DNA of 64,000 bases from Bacteroidales bacterium UBA1410 (GCA_002305015.1 DBPW01000038.1:1-64000); one strand, 5' to 3'; positions 1 through 9,951 are shown, counted from the stretch's first letter. Translations and numbers: made by a program. The notes: generated from the letters alone by a model not told the origin.

Positions 1-45
1 CGCACTTGCTGGTTGACTCTACATCCGACGCAAATGAGGTATGAA

Positions 46-77
46 TTTGGAAAAACGGCTTATATTTTCTATTTTTG
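46..77 (+). promoter_or_regulatory. Bacteroidetes-type promoter for the carboxylesterase gene
   Basis: TTTG at 46-49, a 20-base spacer and TATTTTTG at 70-77 match the Bacteroides sigma-ABfr pattern TTTG-N19-21-TAnnTTTG. Transcription would start near 84, about 20 bases before the ATG at 105. Confidence 0.65.
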
Positions 78-104
78 CAGACGATAAAAAACTAATACCT
101 TTCG

Positions 105-1676
105 ATGAAGAAAATTATTGTAATAGCAACCCTTTTAAGTATACTTTTTGAGGGTTATGCACAAAAGAAGTGCGATACCGTTTTTGTTCGTGCAAGCACC
201 GAAAATGGTATCATCGAAGGATTTGAAAAGGCCGGGATCAAGATTTTTAGGGGTATACCTTATGCTCAGCCTCCGGTAGGAGAGCTGCGTTGGAGAGAAC
301 CACAACCTGTAAAAAATTGGAGCGGAGTCAAAAAAACGATTGATTTTGGTCCGCGTGCTATGCAGCTGCCGGTTTTTAGCGACATGCGTTTCCGTTCCAA
401 CGGGATGAGTGAGGATTGTTTGTATCTGAATGTATGGACTCCTTCGAAAAACTACCGGGAAAAACTTCCCGTGTTGGTTTATTTTTATGGGGGTGGTTTC
501 ATTGCGGGCGACGGGTCGGAATACCGCTATGACGGAGAAAGCATGGCCAGAGAAGGCATGGTAACGGTAACGGTTAATTATCGTTTGGGTATATTCGGAT
601 TTTTCAGTCATCCCGAGTTGACAAGGGAGTCGCCTCACCGTGCTTCCGGAAATTATGGGTTGCTCGATCAGTCTGCCGCCTTGCAATGGGTTAAACGCAA
701 TATTGCCCGTTTTGGAGGCGACCCCGGGAAAATCACGATTGGCGGAGAATCGGCCGGTTCATTTTCGGTAAGTGCACAGATGGCATCGCCTTTGTCGCGT
801 CATCTGATTGCCGGTGCCATAGGCGAAAGCGGTTCATTGTTGGGCTTCAGGGAGATGCTCTCTTTGGCGGAGGCCGAAAAATTGGGACTTTCGTTTCAGA
901 AGGCAGCGGGAGCCAATGGTCTTAACGATTTACGCTCTCTTTCTGCCGATCAGTTGTTGAAAATGACCCAAAGAAAGGATGTCCCCTCCTTCGGGGTGAT
1001 TGTGGACGGATATTTTTTCCCGGAAAAACCGGAAACCATTTTTTCGAAAGGTGAACAAGCCCATGTGCCTCTGCTTGTGGGTTGGAATTCAATGGAGAGC
1101 TCTTATAAAGCGCTATTGGGAAATGAAGAGCTTACGGTGGAAAATTATGAAAAGGCTGTCAGACAACGTTATCCGGATATTGCGGAAGGGTTATTGAAGG
1201 TTTACAAAGCCAATTCCGACGAGGAAGTTGCTCAGGTTGCCACAGATTTGGCCGGTGATATGTTTATCGGTTATGGAACATGGAATTGGTCGGACATTCA
1301 TGGCACAACCGGGGGTAAAGAGGTTTATCGTTATTATTTTGTTCATCCCCGTCCGGGTTACAAAAATGCAAAAACAGACGATGACCAACAGATAAAAGGA
1401 GCATCACATTCTGCCGAAATCGAATATGTACTGGGTAATTTGCCGGTTAACGACGTTTACGATTGGCAATCGGAAGATTATTTTGTTTCGACACTCTCGC
1501 AGTTGTTTTTTGCCCATTTCATCAAAACAGGTAATCCGAATGGTTTCGGCGTTCCTGTTTGGTTGCCTGTTAAACCAAACCAACCGGCCGATGTGATGAT
1601 TATCGGCACTCATACCTGCTTACAAAAAGAGCAGCATCGCGATCGCTACCTGTATTTAAGAAACGTACCTTTTTAA
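105..1676 (+). CDS. Secreted type-B carboxylesterase
   Basis: A 523-residue alpha/beta-hydrolase of the carboxylesterase/cholinesterase family, expected to hydrolyse carboxylic esters outside the cytoplasm. A signal peptide of about 20 residues ends at YAQ. The family landmarks are in order: FRGIPYAQPP near residue 50, EDCLYLNVWTP near 105, the oxyanion-hole stretch YGGGF near 130, and the nucleophile elbow GGESAGS with catalytic Ser216. The acidic and histidine members of the triad fall in the expected C-terminal half, the latter probably in KGASHSAEIEYV. Length is normal for bacterial members. It has its own promoter and ends 8 bases before era, so some read-through is possible. The natural substrate cannot be told from sequence. 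Confidence 0.9.
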   Translation: MKKIIVIATLLSILFEGYAQKKCDTVFVRASTENGIIEGFEKAGIKIFRGIPYAQPPVGELRWREPQPVKNWSGVKKTIDFGPRAMQLPVFSDMRFRSNGMSEDCLYLNVWTPSKNYREKLPVLVYFYGGGFIAGDGSEYRYDGESMAREGMVTVTVNYRLGIFGFFSHPELTRESPHRASGNYGLLDQSAALQWVKRNIARFGGDPGKITIGGESAGSFSVSAQMASPLSRHLIAGAIGESGSLLGFREMLSLAEAEKLGLSFQKAAGANGLNDLRSLSADQLLKMTQRKDVPSFGVIVDGYFFPEKPETIFSKGEQAHVPLLVGWNSMESSYKALLGNEELTVENYEKAVRQRYPDIAEGLLKVYKANSDEEVAQVATDLAGDMFIGYGTWNWSDIHGTTGGKEVYRYYFVHPRPGYKNAKTDDDQQIKGASHSAEIEYVLGNLPVNDVYDWQSEDYFVSTLSQLFFAHFIKTGNPNGFGVPVWLPVKPNQPADVMIIGTHTCLQKEQHRDRYLYLRNVPF

Positions 1677-1684
1677 TTTATTGA

Positions 1685-2578
1685 ATGGCAGAAAATAAAC
1701 ATCGATCGGGTTTCGTCAACATTGTCGGGAATCCTAATGTGGGCAAATCCACGCTTATGAATCTATTGGTGGGAGAAAAACTCTCTATCATTACTTCCAA
1801 ATCGCAAACCACGCGGCATCGCATCATCGGTATCGTAAATACGCCGGAATATCAGGTGGTTTATTCCGATACGCCGGGTGTTCTTCAACCCAATTATAAA
1901 TTGCAGGAACAGATGCTGGCTTTTTCGCTTTCGGCTTTGGATGATGCGGATGTGTTGCTGTATGTTACCGATGTAGTGGAAACGATCGATAAAAACAATG
2001 ATTTTCTGGATCGTGTACGACAAATGGATATTCCCGTGTTGTTGCTCATCAATAAGATTGATCTTACGAATCAGACAGAACTGGAAAAACTGGTGGAACA
2101 GTGGCATGAATTGTTGCCCAAAGCCGAAATTTATCCGATTTCGGCAGTAAACAATTTCGGGATAGAGGAAATTAAGAAACGAATAGTGGAGCTTTTGCCC
2201 GAATCGCCCCCTTATTTTGAAAAAGACGCCTTGACCGATAAACCGGCGCGCTTTTTTGTATCGGAGATTATTCGCGAGAAAGCCTTGATGCTGTATCAGA
2301 AGGAAGTGCCCTATTCGTTGGAAGTGTTGGTGGAAGAATTCAAGGAAGAAAAAAATATCATCCGTATCCGTGCCGTAATATGGGTGGAGCGCGATTCTCA
2401 GAAGGGAATCATAATCGGGCATAAGGGCGAAGCCTTGAAAAAGTTGGGTACGTTGGCTCGAAAAGATCTTGAACTCTTTTTTGAGAAGAAAGTTTACCTG
2501 CAGCTTTTTGTAAAGGTTGAAAAAGATTGGAGAAACAACGAAAGAATATTGAGGTCATTAGGTTACAAATTGGATTGA
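1685..2578 (+). CDS. era: GTPase Era
   Basis: A 297-residue ribosome-assembly GTPase that binds the 3' end of 16S rRNA during 30S maturation. The G motifs are intact: GNPNVGKS at residues 15-22, switch TTRHR near 42-46, DTPG at 62-65 and NKID at 123-126. The C-terminal third is the KH RNA-binding domain, with GHKGEALKKLG near residue 245. Length matches the family (about 295-300). der starts 41 bases downstream on the same strand, an arrangement common in Bacteroidetes, so the two are probably cotranscribed. Confidence 0.97.
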   Translation: MAENKHRSGFVNIVGNPNVGKSTLMNLLVGEKLSIITSKSQTTRHRIIGIVNTPEYQVVYSDTPGVLQPNYKLQEQMLAFSLSALDDADVLLYVTDVVETIDKNNDFLDRVRQMDIPVLLLINKIDLTNQTELEKLVEQWHELLPKAEIYPISAVNNFGIEEIKKRIVELLPESPPYFEKDALTDKPARFFVSEIIREKALMLYQKEVPYSLEVLVEEFKEEKNIIRIRAVIWVERDSQKGIIIGHKGEALKKLGTLARKDLELFFEKKVYLQLFVKVEKDWRNNERILRSLGYKLD

Positions 2579-2619
2579 CGGATCTTTCGCGGAGAATGCA
2601 TCCTTTTGAGAAAAAAAGT

Positions 2620-3933
2620 ATGAAAAAATTAGTTGCTATTGTAGGACGCCCCAATGTGGGAAAATCGACGTTATTTAACCGATTGACCCAGAGTCGACAG
2701 GCCATTGTAACCGAAATAGCCGGTACTACACGGGATCGCCAGTACGGGAAAGTTTTTTGGAACGGCCGTGAGTTTTCCTTGGTAGATACCGGTGGTTGGG
2801 TTGTCAATTCCGACGATGTATTGGAAGATGAAATCAACAAACAGGTCCATATTGCCATCGAAGAGGCCGATGTCATTCTTTTTGTTGTGGATGTGCGAAA
2901 CGGCATCACCGATTTAGATACGGATATTGCCCATATGCTTAGGCGTTCAAGCAAACCGGTAGTGGTGGTTTCCAATAAAGCCGACAATTTTGAGTATGGA
3001 TATCAATCGGCCGAATTTTATGCTCTCGGGCTGGGTGATCCGTTTAGTGTTTCGGCCATCAACGGCTCGGGAACAGGTGACTTGCTGGATCATATTCTTA
3101 CTTTATTGGAAGACGGAGCAGACGAGGAAGAGCCGACGGACATACCCAAGTTTGCTGTCGTTGGTAGGCCGAATGTCGGAAAATCCTCCTTCGTGAACGC
3201 ACTGATAGGGGAAGAACGCAACATTGTTACCGATATTGCGGGTACCACACGCGATTCCATTTATACCCGGTACACTAAGTTTGGCATGGATTTTTACCTC
3301 ATCGATACGGCAGGTATACGCAAAAAAGGAAAGGTGAACGAAGGACCCGAATATTTTTCGGTGATTCGCTCAATCCGGGTCATCGAGAATGCCGATGTTT
3401 GCATTCTCATGATCGATGCTGAGCGGGGAATCGAGAGTCAAGACTTGAATATTTTTTCTCTTATTCAAAAAAATAAAAAAGGGTTGGTGGTTTTTGTGAA
3501 TAAATGGGACTTGATTGAAGAGAAAGACAGTAAACTTCATAAGGAATATGAGAATGCGATTAGGCAACGGTTAGCCCCTTTTACCGATTTTCCCGTTATT
3601 TTTGGTTCTGCACTCTCTAAACAACGTTTGCTCAAAGTAATGGAGGCGGCAAAAGAGGTTTATAGAAACAAGAAACAAAAAATACCCACAGCAAAGCTCA
3701 ACGAAGTGTTGCTCCCGATCATCGAAAAAACGCCACCACCGTCAAATAAAGGGAAATATATCAAAATCAAATATATTACCCAGTTGCCCAATACGCAAAT
3801 ACCTTCGTTTGTGTTTTTCTGTAACCTGCCGCAATGGGTTAAAGACCCTTATAAGCGGTTTTTGGAGAATCAAATGCGTGAAAACTGGAATTTAACAGGC
3901 ACACCCATTCATTTGTTTTTCAGGGAAAAATAA
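2620..3933 (+). CDS. der: GTPase Der (EngA)
   Basis: A 437-residue tandem GTPase for 50S ribosomal subunit assembly. Two complete G domains are visible, each with GRPNVGKS (from residue 9 and from residue 182) and each followed by a TTRD switch and a DT(G/A)G motif, then a C-terminal KH-like domain. The start at 2620 is chosen because the family begins almost directly with the first P-loop; an in-frame ATG at 2596 and earlier codons would add an extension overlapping era. The ending LFFREK is a typical Der C-terminus. Confidence 0.97.
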   Translation: MKKLVAIVGRPNVGKSTLFNRLTQSRQAIVTEIAGTTRDRQYGKVFWNGREFSLVDTGGWVVNSDDVLEDEINKQVHIAIEEADVILFVVDVRNGITDLDTDIAHMLRRSSKPVVVVSNKADNFEYGYQSAEFYALGLGDPFSVSAINGSGTGDLLDHILTLLEDGADEEEPTDIPKFAVVGRPNVGKSSFVNALIGEERNIVTDIAGTTRDSIYTRYTKFGMDFYLIDTAGIRKKGKVNEGPEYFSVIRSIRVIENADVCILMIDAERGIESQDLNIFSLIQKNKKGLVVFVNKWDLIEEKDSKLHKEYENAIRQRLAPFTDFPVIFGSALSKQRLLKVMEAAKEVYRNKKQKIPTAKLNEVLLPIIEKTPPPSNKGKYIKIKYITQLPNTQIPSFVFFCNLPQWVKDPYKRFLENQMRENWNLTGTPIHLFFREK

Positions 3934-4216
3934 GAAAATGGTCAGGTATTTATAATATTATTGGGTTGATTGAGAAAGAGGGCATTTTTACTTTGCAGAT
4001 TTCGATGTAGCGAGTAATTGTCGGGAGGGACAATACTAATCATTCTGCTTTTGAAATTTTGAATGAAATAAAATTCTGCAAAAACGATGAAATACGAAAA
4101 ATAATGTGTTATTTTGTATAAAATATTGTAAATCCGGCGCAGATAGGTCGGATAGTTTTCGAAAAGTTGGATTTCAATACATTGAATTGAAACAAAAAAG
4201 GAAGGATTAAAAACCG
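3934..4216. other. Gene-free interval with a bulged hairpin
   Basis: No coding region is credible in these 283 bases. A hairpin at 4013-4037 pairs AGTATTGTC (with one bulged A) with GACAATACT around the 6-base loop GGGAGG. It has no T tract and is not a normal terminator. TACTTTG at 3989-3995 is one base short of a TAnnTTTG box, so no promoter is claimed. Confidence 0.35.
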
Positions 4217-6337
4217 ATGAATACGAACAATAATCTCGATGACGGCAAACAAACCGTTAATGATGAAGGCGTTACTCTAAAAGCTCTTTTGCCCAAGAAT
4301 CCGGATGTAGGTATTTCAGATCAAACAGCCGAAATGCCTGAAATTGATGAAAAACAAGAAAAAGACGGATCTGTTTTTCGCGAATCGGATTTACAGCAGG
4401 AAGATATTCCCGTAAAAGAAGAAGAATCTGTGGAAAATGTTGATCTTTCACACCCGGAGGATGAAAAGAAAACAAGTGAGAAGGGGGAAGAAGACGATGG
4501 TAAAGACGAAGAGTTTGAAGATACAGGTTCAGAAATAGACTATGGGTTTGATATGCCGGAAGAGGGAGAAGAGGAGGAAGAAAGCGAGGAAGAGGAACAA
4601 ATAGAAGAATTGGGGGATGAATTTGTTGCACAACTTTCTATCGACGAGATTATTGTAAAGCTTCGTGAATTGGCTGCATCCGATAAACCACAACGTAAAG
4701 AAGTGGATGCGGTTAAAGCTCAGTTTTATCGTTCACTCCGAAATGAAGTAGAGAGACAAAAAAATAAATTCATCGAAGAAGGGGGAGATGAGATTGATTT
4801 TGTTGCTCAAGAATCGGAACTATACATCGAGGGTAAAAATCTGCTTCAAAAAATAAAAGAGAAACGATTGCAAATTAAGGCGCAAGAAGAAGCGGAAAAA
4901 GAAAAAAATCTGGCCAAAAAACAGGCCATTATCGATCGAATTAAAGCCTTAATTGAAGATCAAGGACAAGAAGATTTCAATGTAATTTATCGCGAATTCA
5001 AGGAATTACAACAGCAATGGCAAGACATTCAATTGATTCCGCAGTCAAAAGCCAATGAACTGTGGAAGAACTATCAGCTGTATGTAGAGAAATTTTATGA
5101 TTTGGTACGCATAAACAACGAGTTTCGTAAATATGATTTTAAGAAGAATTACGAGTTAAAAACCGAATTATGCGAAGCTGCCGAACGATTGGATGATGAA
5201 CCCGATATCGTATCTGCATTTCATCAATTGCAGAATTTGCATCAACAATGGCGCGAAATAGGTCCGGTTGCCAGAAAAGATCGCGAAAAAATTTGGTTGC
5301 GTTTTAAAGAGGCATCGACCAAAATCAATAAAAAATATCAACAGCATTTTGAGGAAATTAAGGAGCAAGAGAATGAGAACCTCAAAAAGAAAACCGAACT
5401 GTGCGAAAAATTGGAATCTATTGATTATTCGAAACTTGTGAATATCAATGATTGGAAAAGGCAGATGAATGAAGTGCTGGATATTCAAGAGCAATGGCGC
5501 CGGATTGGGCATGTTCCCAGAAAATCGCGTACAAAAATTTATGAACGTTATCATGAAGCTTGCAATACCTTTTTCAAGAACAAGAGTGCCTTTTATAAAT
5601 CGATGCGACAGGAAATGGAGGAAAATCTCCGAAAAAAAATCGCATTGTGTGAACGAGCCGAAGCATTGAAAGACAGTCAGGATTGGAAGAATACCACACA
5701 AGAAATGATTGAAATTCAAAAAGAATGGAAAGAAATCGGTTTGGTTCCCAGGAAATATGTGGATAGCATTTGGAAACGTTTCATAACGGCATGTGATTAT
5801 TTTTTCGAACAGAAAAAGATGCATACCTCTTCTCAGTATGAATCGGAAACAAAGAATCTGGAGGAGAAGAATGGAATTATAGAAAAAATAAAAAATATAG
5901 ATCCAACGTTGCCTTCTGAAGAGGCGTTGACCCAATTGCATCAATTGATAGATGAATGGTATGAAATCGGGCATGTACCTTATAAATTGAAAGATAAGGT
6001 GTATAAAGAATTTCATGAGGCAGTGAATGCACAATTCGATCGGTTGAATATCGATAAACTAGAGCGGAAACTCGGAAACGGGGGCATGCATTCTTCCGAT
6101 CCATTAAAATCGAGCAATACAAGAAATCAAAATTACCGCGAACGCGAACGTCTTATGCGTCAATACGAGCGGATGAAAAATGAGCTTCAAACTTATGAAA
6201 ATAACATCGGGTTTCTTTCCGTTTCCTCTAAACGTGGCAACAGTTTGTTGGAGGATATGAACCGAAAAGTAGAAAAAATTAAAGCCGATCTGGATCTTAT
6301 TGCTCGAAAAATAGAGGCAATAGACGAGCAATTGTAA
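4217..6337 (+). CDS. DUF349-repeat protein with a long acidic N-terminus
   Basis: A 706-residue, highly charged, mostly helical protein. Residues 1-135 are low-complexity and very acidic, with runs of Glu and Asp. From about residue 140 to 620 there are roughly five copies of the DUF349 helical repeat, recognised by the recurring pattern of QQWQDI, HQQWREIGPV, EQWRRIGHV and KEWKEIGLVPRK about every 70-75 residues. The C-terminus (about 640-706) is a coiled coil. No signal peptide or membrane segment is seen, so it is probably cytoplasmic. Members are widespread in Bacteroidetes but their function is not established. It stands alone between a non-coding interval and a terminator. Confidence 0.85.
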   Translation: MNTNNNLDDGKQTVNDEGVTLKALLPKNPDVGISDQTAEMPEIDEKQEKDGSVFRESDLQQEDIPVKEEESVENVDLSHPEDEKKTSEKGEEDDGKDEEFEDTGSEIDYGFDMPEEGEEEEESEEEEQIEELGDEFVAQLSIDEIIVKLRELAASDKPQRKEVDAVKAQFYRSLRNEVERQKNKFIEEGGDEIDFVAQESELYIEGKNLLQKIKEKRLQIKAQEEAEKEKNLAKKQAIIDRIKALIEDQGQEDFNVIYREFKELQQQWQDIQLIPQSKANELWKNYQLYVEKFYDLVRINNEFRKYDFKKNYELKTELCEAAERLDDEPDIVSAFHQLQNLHQQWREIGPVARKDREKIWLRFKEASTKINKKYQQHFEEIKEQENENLKKKTELCEKLESIDYSKLVNINDWKRQMNEVLDIQEQWRRIGHVPRKSRTKIYERYHEACNTFFKNKSAFYKSMRQEMEENLRKKIALCERAEALKDSQDWKNTTQEMIEIQKEWKEIGLVPRKYVDSIWKRFITACDYFFEQKKMHTSSQYESETKNLEEKNGIIEKIKNIDPTLPSEEALTQLHQLIDEWYEIGHVPYKLKDKVYKEFHEAVNAQFDRLNIDKLERKLGNGGMHSSDPLKSSNTRNQNYRERERLMRQYERMKNELQTYENNIGFLSVSSKRGNSLLEDMNRKVEKIKADLDLIARKIEAIDEQL

Positions 6338-6362
6338 AAAGAAGCGACGTTGCTTATTCCTA

Positions 6363-6398
6363 AAAAACAGCTGACATGATTTGTTGGCTGTTTTGTTA
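6363..6398 (+). terminator. Rho-independent terminator after the DUF349 gene
   Basis: AAACAGC at 6365-6371 pairs with GCTGTTT at 6387-6393 around a 15-base loop that may hold a further ACA/TGT pairing. The distal arm runs into TTTTGTTATTT. Confidence 0.6.
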
Positions 6399-6406
6399 TT
6401 TCAACG

Positions 6407-6438
6407 TTGAAAAATTAGAGATAGATTTTATACCTTTG
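6407..6438 (+). promoter_or_regulatory. Promoter of the purH-mre operon
   Basis: TTGA at 6407-6410, a 20-base spacer and TACCTTTG at 6431-6438. It lies between the upstream terminator and purH and gives a leader of about 23 bases. This also supports ATG 6468 over the in-frame TTG at 6462. Confidence 0.65.
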
Positions 6439-6467
6439 TATTCTCTTATAAAAATGCGTTATTGATT

Positions 6468-7991
6468 ATGTCGAAGAAAATAAATTCAGCACTGATTTCT
6501 GTTTACCATAAAGATGGATTGGAAGAAATTCTTCATGTATTGAATGAATTAAATGTTAAACTGTTGTCTACCGGCGGCACACAAGAATTTATTCAATCGT
6601 TGGGATATGAATGTGAAACGGTAGAAGATATTACAGGCTATCCACCTATTCTGGGAGGAAGAGTAAAAACATTGCATCCGAAAATATTCGGAGGAATACT
6701 GTATCGCAGGGATAATGAAGGAGATAGAAAATTATTGAAAGCGTATGGCATTCCTTCCATCGATTTGGTGATCGTGGATTTGTATCCTTTTGAAGAAACC
6801 GTGGCAAACGGGGGATCGGAAGAGGAAATTATCGAAAAGATAGATATCGGAGGTATTTCGTTGATTCGAGCTGCAGCTAAAAATTACAAAGATGTGCTTA
6901 TCATCGCATCTCAACAACAATATAAGTCTTTATTGCAATTGTTGAATGAAAAACAGGGTGATTCTGATCTTGAAGATCGTCGATGCTTTGCCAAAGAGGC
7001 ATTTGCCGTTTCATCGCAATACGATGCAGCCATATTTAATTATTTTGATAAAGATAATTTTTCGGCTTTACGGTTGGCTATAAACGAATCGAAAAAACTT
7101 CGTTATGGCGAAAATCCACATCAGAGGGGTGTTTTCTTCGGCAATTTCGACGACATGTTTGAACAACGGCATGGGAAAGAAATATCGTACAACAATTTGC
7201 TCGATATCGATGCTGCTGTTTCCCTGATTGCCGATTTCGATGAAACCTCCGTGGCTATTCTCAAACATAACAATGCCTGCGGCATGGCTTCCCGTCCAAC
7301 CGTTCGAGAAGCTTGGGAAGCTGCTCTGGAGGCTGATCCGGTGTCGGCATATGGCGGAATCGTGATAACCAATGGCACCATTAATAGAGAGGCAGCAGAA
7401 TTGATCAATTCCATCTTTTTCGAAGTAATTATTGCTCCTGAATACGATAAAGAGGCTTTTGAAATATTGAGTCAGAAAAAAAATCGCATAATTTTGGTTC
7501 AAAAGTCTTCCTCTAAAACGACAACCCCTTTTCAATATCGTTCTGCGTTAAACGGATTATTGATGCAGGATAAAGATACGAAAGTTGAATTGGCTGATGA
7601 TTTGAAAGTGGTAACAAAAAAAGTTCCTACCGCCGCCGAAATCGAAGATTTGATTTTTGCCAATAAACTGGTGAAACATACCAAATCGAATGCCATTGTA
7701 TTGGCAAAAAACAAGCAATTGGTGGCAAGCGGAACCGGACAGACCTCCCGAGTTGATGCATTGAAACAGGCCATAGAAAAAGCCAAGACATTCCATTTTG
7801 ATTTGAAAGGTGCAGTAATGGCTTCGGATGCATTTTTTCCTTTCCCTGATTGTGTGGAGATCGCTCATAATGCAGGAATTAGTGCCGTTATTCAACCGGG
7901 CGGATCCATAAGGGATAACGAATCCATTGCTTATTGTGATGACCATAATATGGCGATGGTATTTACAGGCGTCCGCCATTTTAAACATTGA
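6468..7991 (+). CDS. purH: Bifunctional AICAR formyltransferase/IMP cyclohydrolase PurH
   Basis: Catalyses the last two steps of IMP synthesis: formylation of AICAR by 10-formyl-THF, then ring closure. The N-terminal MGS-like IMP cyclohydrolase domain (about residues 1-145) carries STGGT and GGRVKTLHPKIFGG. The larger AICAR transformylase domain follows, with LRYGENPHQ, KHNNACG, DPVSAYGGI and the C-terminal GGSIRD. From ATG 6468 the protein is 507 residues, normal for the family. It leads directly into mreB after 24 bases, so this purine gene probably shares a transcript with the cell-shape genes, as in other Bacteroidales. Confidence 0.97.
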   Translation: MSKKINSALISVYHKDGLEEILHVLNELNVKLLSTGGTQEFIQSLGYECETVEDITGYPPILGGRVKTLHPKIFGGILYRRDNEGDRKLLKAYGIPSIDLVIVDLYPFEETVANGGSEEEIIEKIDIGGISLIRAAAKNYKDVLIIASQQQYKSLLQLLNEKQGDSDLEDRRCFAKEAFAVSSQYDAAIFNYFDKDNFSALRLAINESKKLRYGENPHQRGVFFGNFDDMFEQRHGKEISYNNLLDIDAAVSLIADFDETSVAILKHNNACGMASRPTVREAWEAALEADPVSAYGGIVITNGTINREAAELINSIFFEVIIAPEYDKEAFEILSQKKNRIILVQKSSSKTTTPFQYRSALNGLLMQDKDTKVELADDLKVVTKKVPTAAEIEDLIFANKLVKHTKSNAIVLAKNKQLVASGTGQTSRVDALKQAIEKAKTFHFDLKGAVMASDAFFPFPDCVEIAHNAGISAVIQPGGSIRDNESIAYCDDHNMAMVFTGVRHFKH

Positions 7992-8015
7992 AACATTTCG
8001 TAAAAACAACCTTAT

Positions 8016-9044
8016 ATGGGATTATTTTCATTCACACAAGAATTGGCAATGGATTTGGGAACAGCCAATTCAATCATTGTAAACAATACAGGAAAAATTT
8101 TATTGGATGAACCCTCGATTGTTGCATTGGATCGCAAAACCGACAAAATGATTGCATTGGGAGAGAAAGCGCAACAAATGCACGGTAAAACCCACGAAAA
8201 TATACGTACAGTCAGACCGCTTCGCGACGGAGTGATTGCCGATTTTAATGCTGCGGAGCAAATGATCCGCGGGATGATCCGCATGGCCAATAAAAATAAA
8301 GGAGGAGGTTTGTTTGCTCCTTCCTTACGTATCGTCATTTGTATTCCTTCAGGGAGTACCGAAGTTGAAATACGTGCTGTGCGCGACTCGGCCGAACATG
8401 CCGGCGGACGCGATGTGTATATGATTTTCGAACCCATGGCTGCTGCGTTGGGTATAGGAATCGATGTGGAAGCCCCTGAGGGGAATATGATTGTGGACAT
8501 AGGCGGGGGAACAACGGAAATTGCCGTGATTTCGCTTGGAGGAATCGTTTCGAATAAATCGATTAAAATAGCGGGTGATGACTTTACCGAAGATATTATG
8601 GATTACATGGGAAGGCAGCACAATATGAAAGTTGGCGAACGCACTGCCGAACAAATTAAAATTAATGTGGGTGCTGTTGTAACCGAATTGGATAATCCAC
8701 CGGAGGATTTTATTGTTCATGGACCAAACCGAATGACTTCGTTGCCGATGGATGTTCCGGTTTCCTATCAGGAAATTTCTCATTGTCTCGAAAAATCGAT
8801 ATCGAAAGTAGATTCTGCCGTATTAAGTGCGTTGGAACAAACACCTCCTGAGCTTTATGCCGATATTGTACGCAACGGCATTTATTTGACGGGAGGCGGA
8901 GCTTTGTTGCGCGGACTCGATAAACGGCTGACCGATAAAATCGGAATACCGTTTAAGGTGGTCGATGATCCGTTGCATGTGGTAGCTAAGGGAACAGGTA
9001 TAGCGTTGCGAAATATCGATAAGTTTAATTTTTTAATGCGATAG
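8016..9044 (+). CDS. mreB: Rod-shape actin homologue MreB
   Basis: A 342-residue bacterial actin that forms membrane-associated filaments directing lateral wall synthesis. The N-terminal MGLFSF is the usual amphipathic membrane-binding start. The nucleotide pocket is complete: phosphate-1 motif DLGTAN at residues 13-18, phosphate-2 motif DIGGGTTEIAV from residue 161, and the adenosine motif LTGGGALL near residue 290. Length is standard. It is the first of five contiguous elongasome genes. Confidence 0.97.
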   Translation: MGLFSFTQELAMDLGTANSIIVNNTGKILLDEPSIVALDRKTDKMIALGEKAQQMHGKTHENIRTVRPLRDGVIADFNAAEQMIRGMIRMANKNKGGGLFAPSLRIVICIPSGSTEVEIRAVRDSAEHAGGRDVYMIFEPMAAALGIGIDVEAPEGNMIVDIGGGTTEIAVISLGGIVSNKSIKIAGDDFTEDIMDYMGRQHNMKVGERTAEQIKINVGAVVTELDNPPEDFIVHGPNRMTSLPMDVPVSYQEISHCLEKSISKVDSAVLSALEQTPPELYADIVRNGIYLTGGGALLRGLDKRLTDKIGIPFKVVDDPLHVVAKGTGIALRNIDKFNFLMR

Positions 9045-9102
9045 CCGGCTATTGGCAGCGTCAATTAAGCTGATAGCTGAACCTAATGGCTGACAACGGA
9101 GT

Positions 9103-9951
9103 ATGAGGAATCTATTTAATTTTATCATACGGAACAGTTGGTGGTTGTTGGCTGTTTTATTAATAGTCTTCAGCTTTTATCTGGTTTTTACACAAAATTC
9201 GTATCAACGAAGCGTTTATCTTTCCTCTGCAAACCGTGTTTCGGCCGAATTATATCGTTTATCGGGAAAATTGACCTCTTATTTTTACATGCAGAAAAAT
9301 AATGAGGAATTACTCGCTCAAAATGCAAAATTGCAAAATGAGCTTCAATCATTAAAAAACTATTTGAACGATCTCGCTTTAGATTCGCTTCGGACAACCT
9401 CCTTTGTCGGTGATTCTGTTTTGGATATGCGATTTCGTTTTATCCCTGCCAATGTGGTAAATGTCAGTTTTTTTGGGAGTAATAATTACCTTACACTGGA
9501 TAAAGGACTTCAAGAAGGCGTGAAAGCCGATATGGGGGTTGTTTCGCAGAAAGGTATTGTAGGAGTGATCCTTACAGCTTCCGATCATTTTTCGGTGGTG
9601 ATTCCCATTGTAAATTCCAAATTCAGATTGAGCGGCAAACTAAAACACTCCGAAAATTCGGGGTCCATTGTATGGGATGGGAAAGATTTGCATTATGCCC
9701 AACTCGAACAGTTGCCCAAACACGAGGTGTTTCAAGAAGGAGATACGGTGGTAACCAGTTTTTCACGTATTTTCCCTAAAGATATGATCGTGGGTTATGT
9801 AGTGGGACAAGGAAAGACCAATGATGATAATTTCAATGCATTCAAGATACGTTTGGCAACTGATTTTTACACTTTACAGCATGTCTTGATTATTGATGAT
9901 ACGTATTACGAAGAAGAATATTCTCTTGAAAAATCGTTGGAACAGCGATGA
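9103..9951 (+). CDS. mreC: Rod-shape protein MreC
   Basis: A 282-residue bitopic inner-membrane protein that links MreB to periplasmic wall enzymes. One membrane span at about residues 10-29 is followed by a periplasmic coiled coil (about 60-95, with NEELLAQNAKLQNELQSL) and the beta-rich MreC core, which holds KGIVGVIL and the later DTVVTSFSRIFPKDMIVGYV. The preceding 58-base gap shows no terminator. Its last codons overlap mreD by 4 bases (ATGA), which implies coupled translation. Confidence 0.93.
   Translation: MRNLFNFIIRNSWWLLAVLLIVFSFYLVFTQNSYQRSVYLSSANRVSAELYRLSGKLTSYFYMQKNNEELLAQNAKLQNELQSLKNYLNDLALDSLRTTSFVGDSVLDMRFRFIPANVVNVSFFGSNNYLTLDKGLQEGVKADMGVVSQKGIVGVILTASDHFSVVIPIVNSKFRLSGKLKHSENSGSIVWDGKDLHYAQLEQLPKHEVFQEGDTVVTSFSRIFPKDMIVGYVVGQGKTNDDNFNAFKIRLATDFYTLQHVLIIDDTYYEEEYSLEKSLEQR

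Noticed and set aside
135..686. Minus-strand frame of 183 codons opposite the esterase
   Set aside because: No domain features; the plus strand encodes a complete esterase with its active-site motif.
2527..2619. N-terminal extension of Der reaching into era
   Set aside because: The family begins directly before the first P-loop, and the extension is only the era 3' end read in another frame.
5168..6034. Long minus-strand frame (288 codons) opposite the DUF349 gene
   Set aside because: Phe/Ile/Leu-rich composition arises from reading the reverse of Lys/Glu codons. The plus-strand gene has clear repeats, so this is a shadow.
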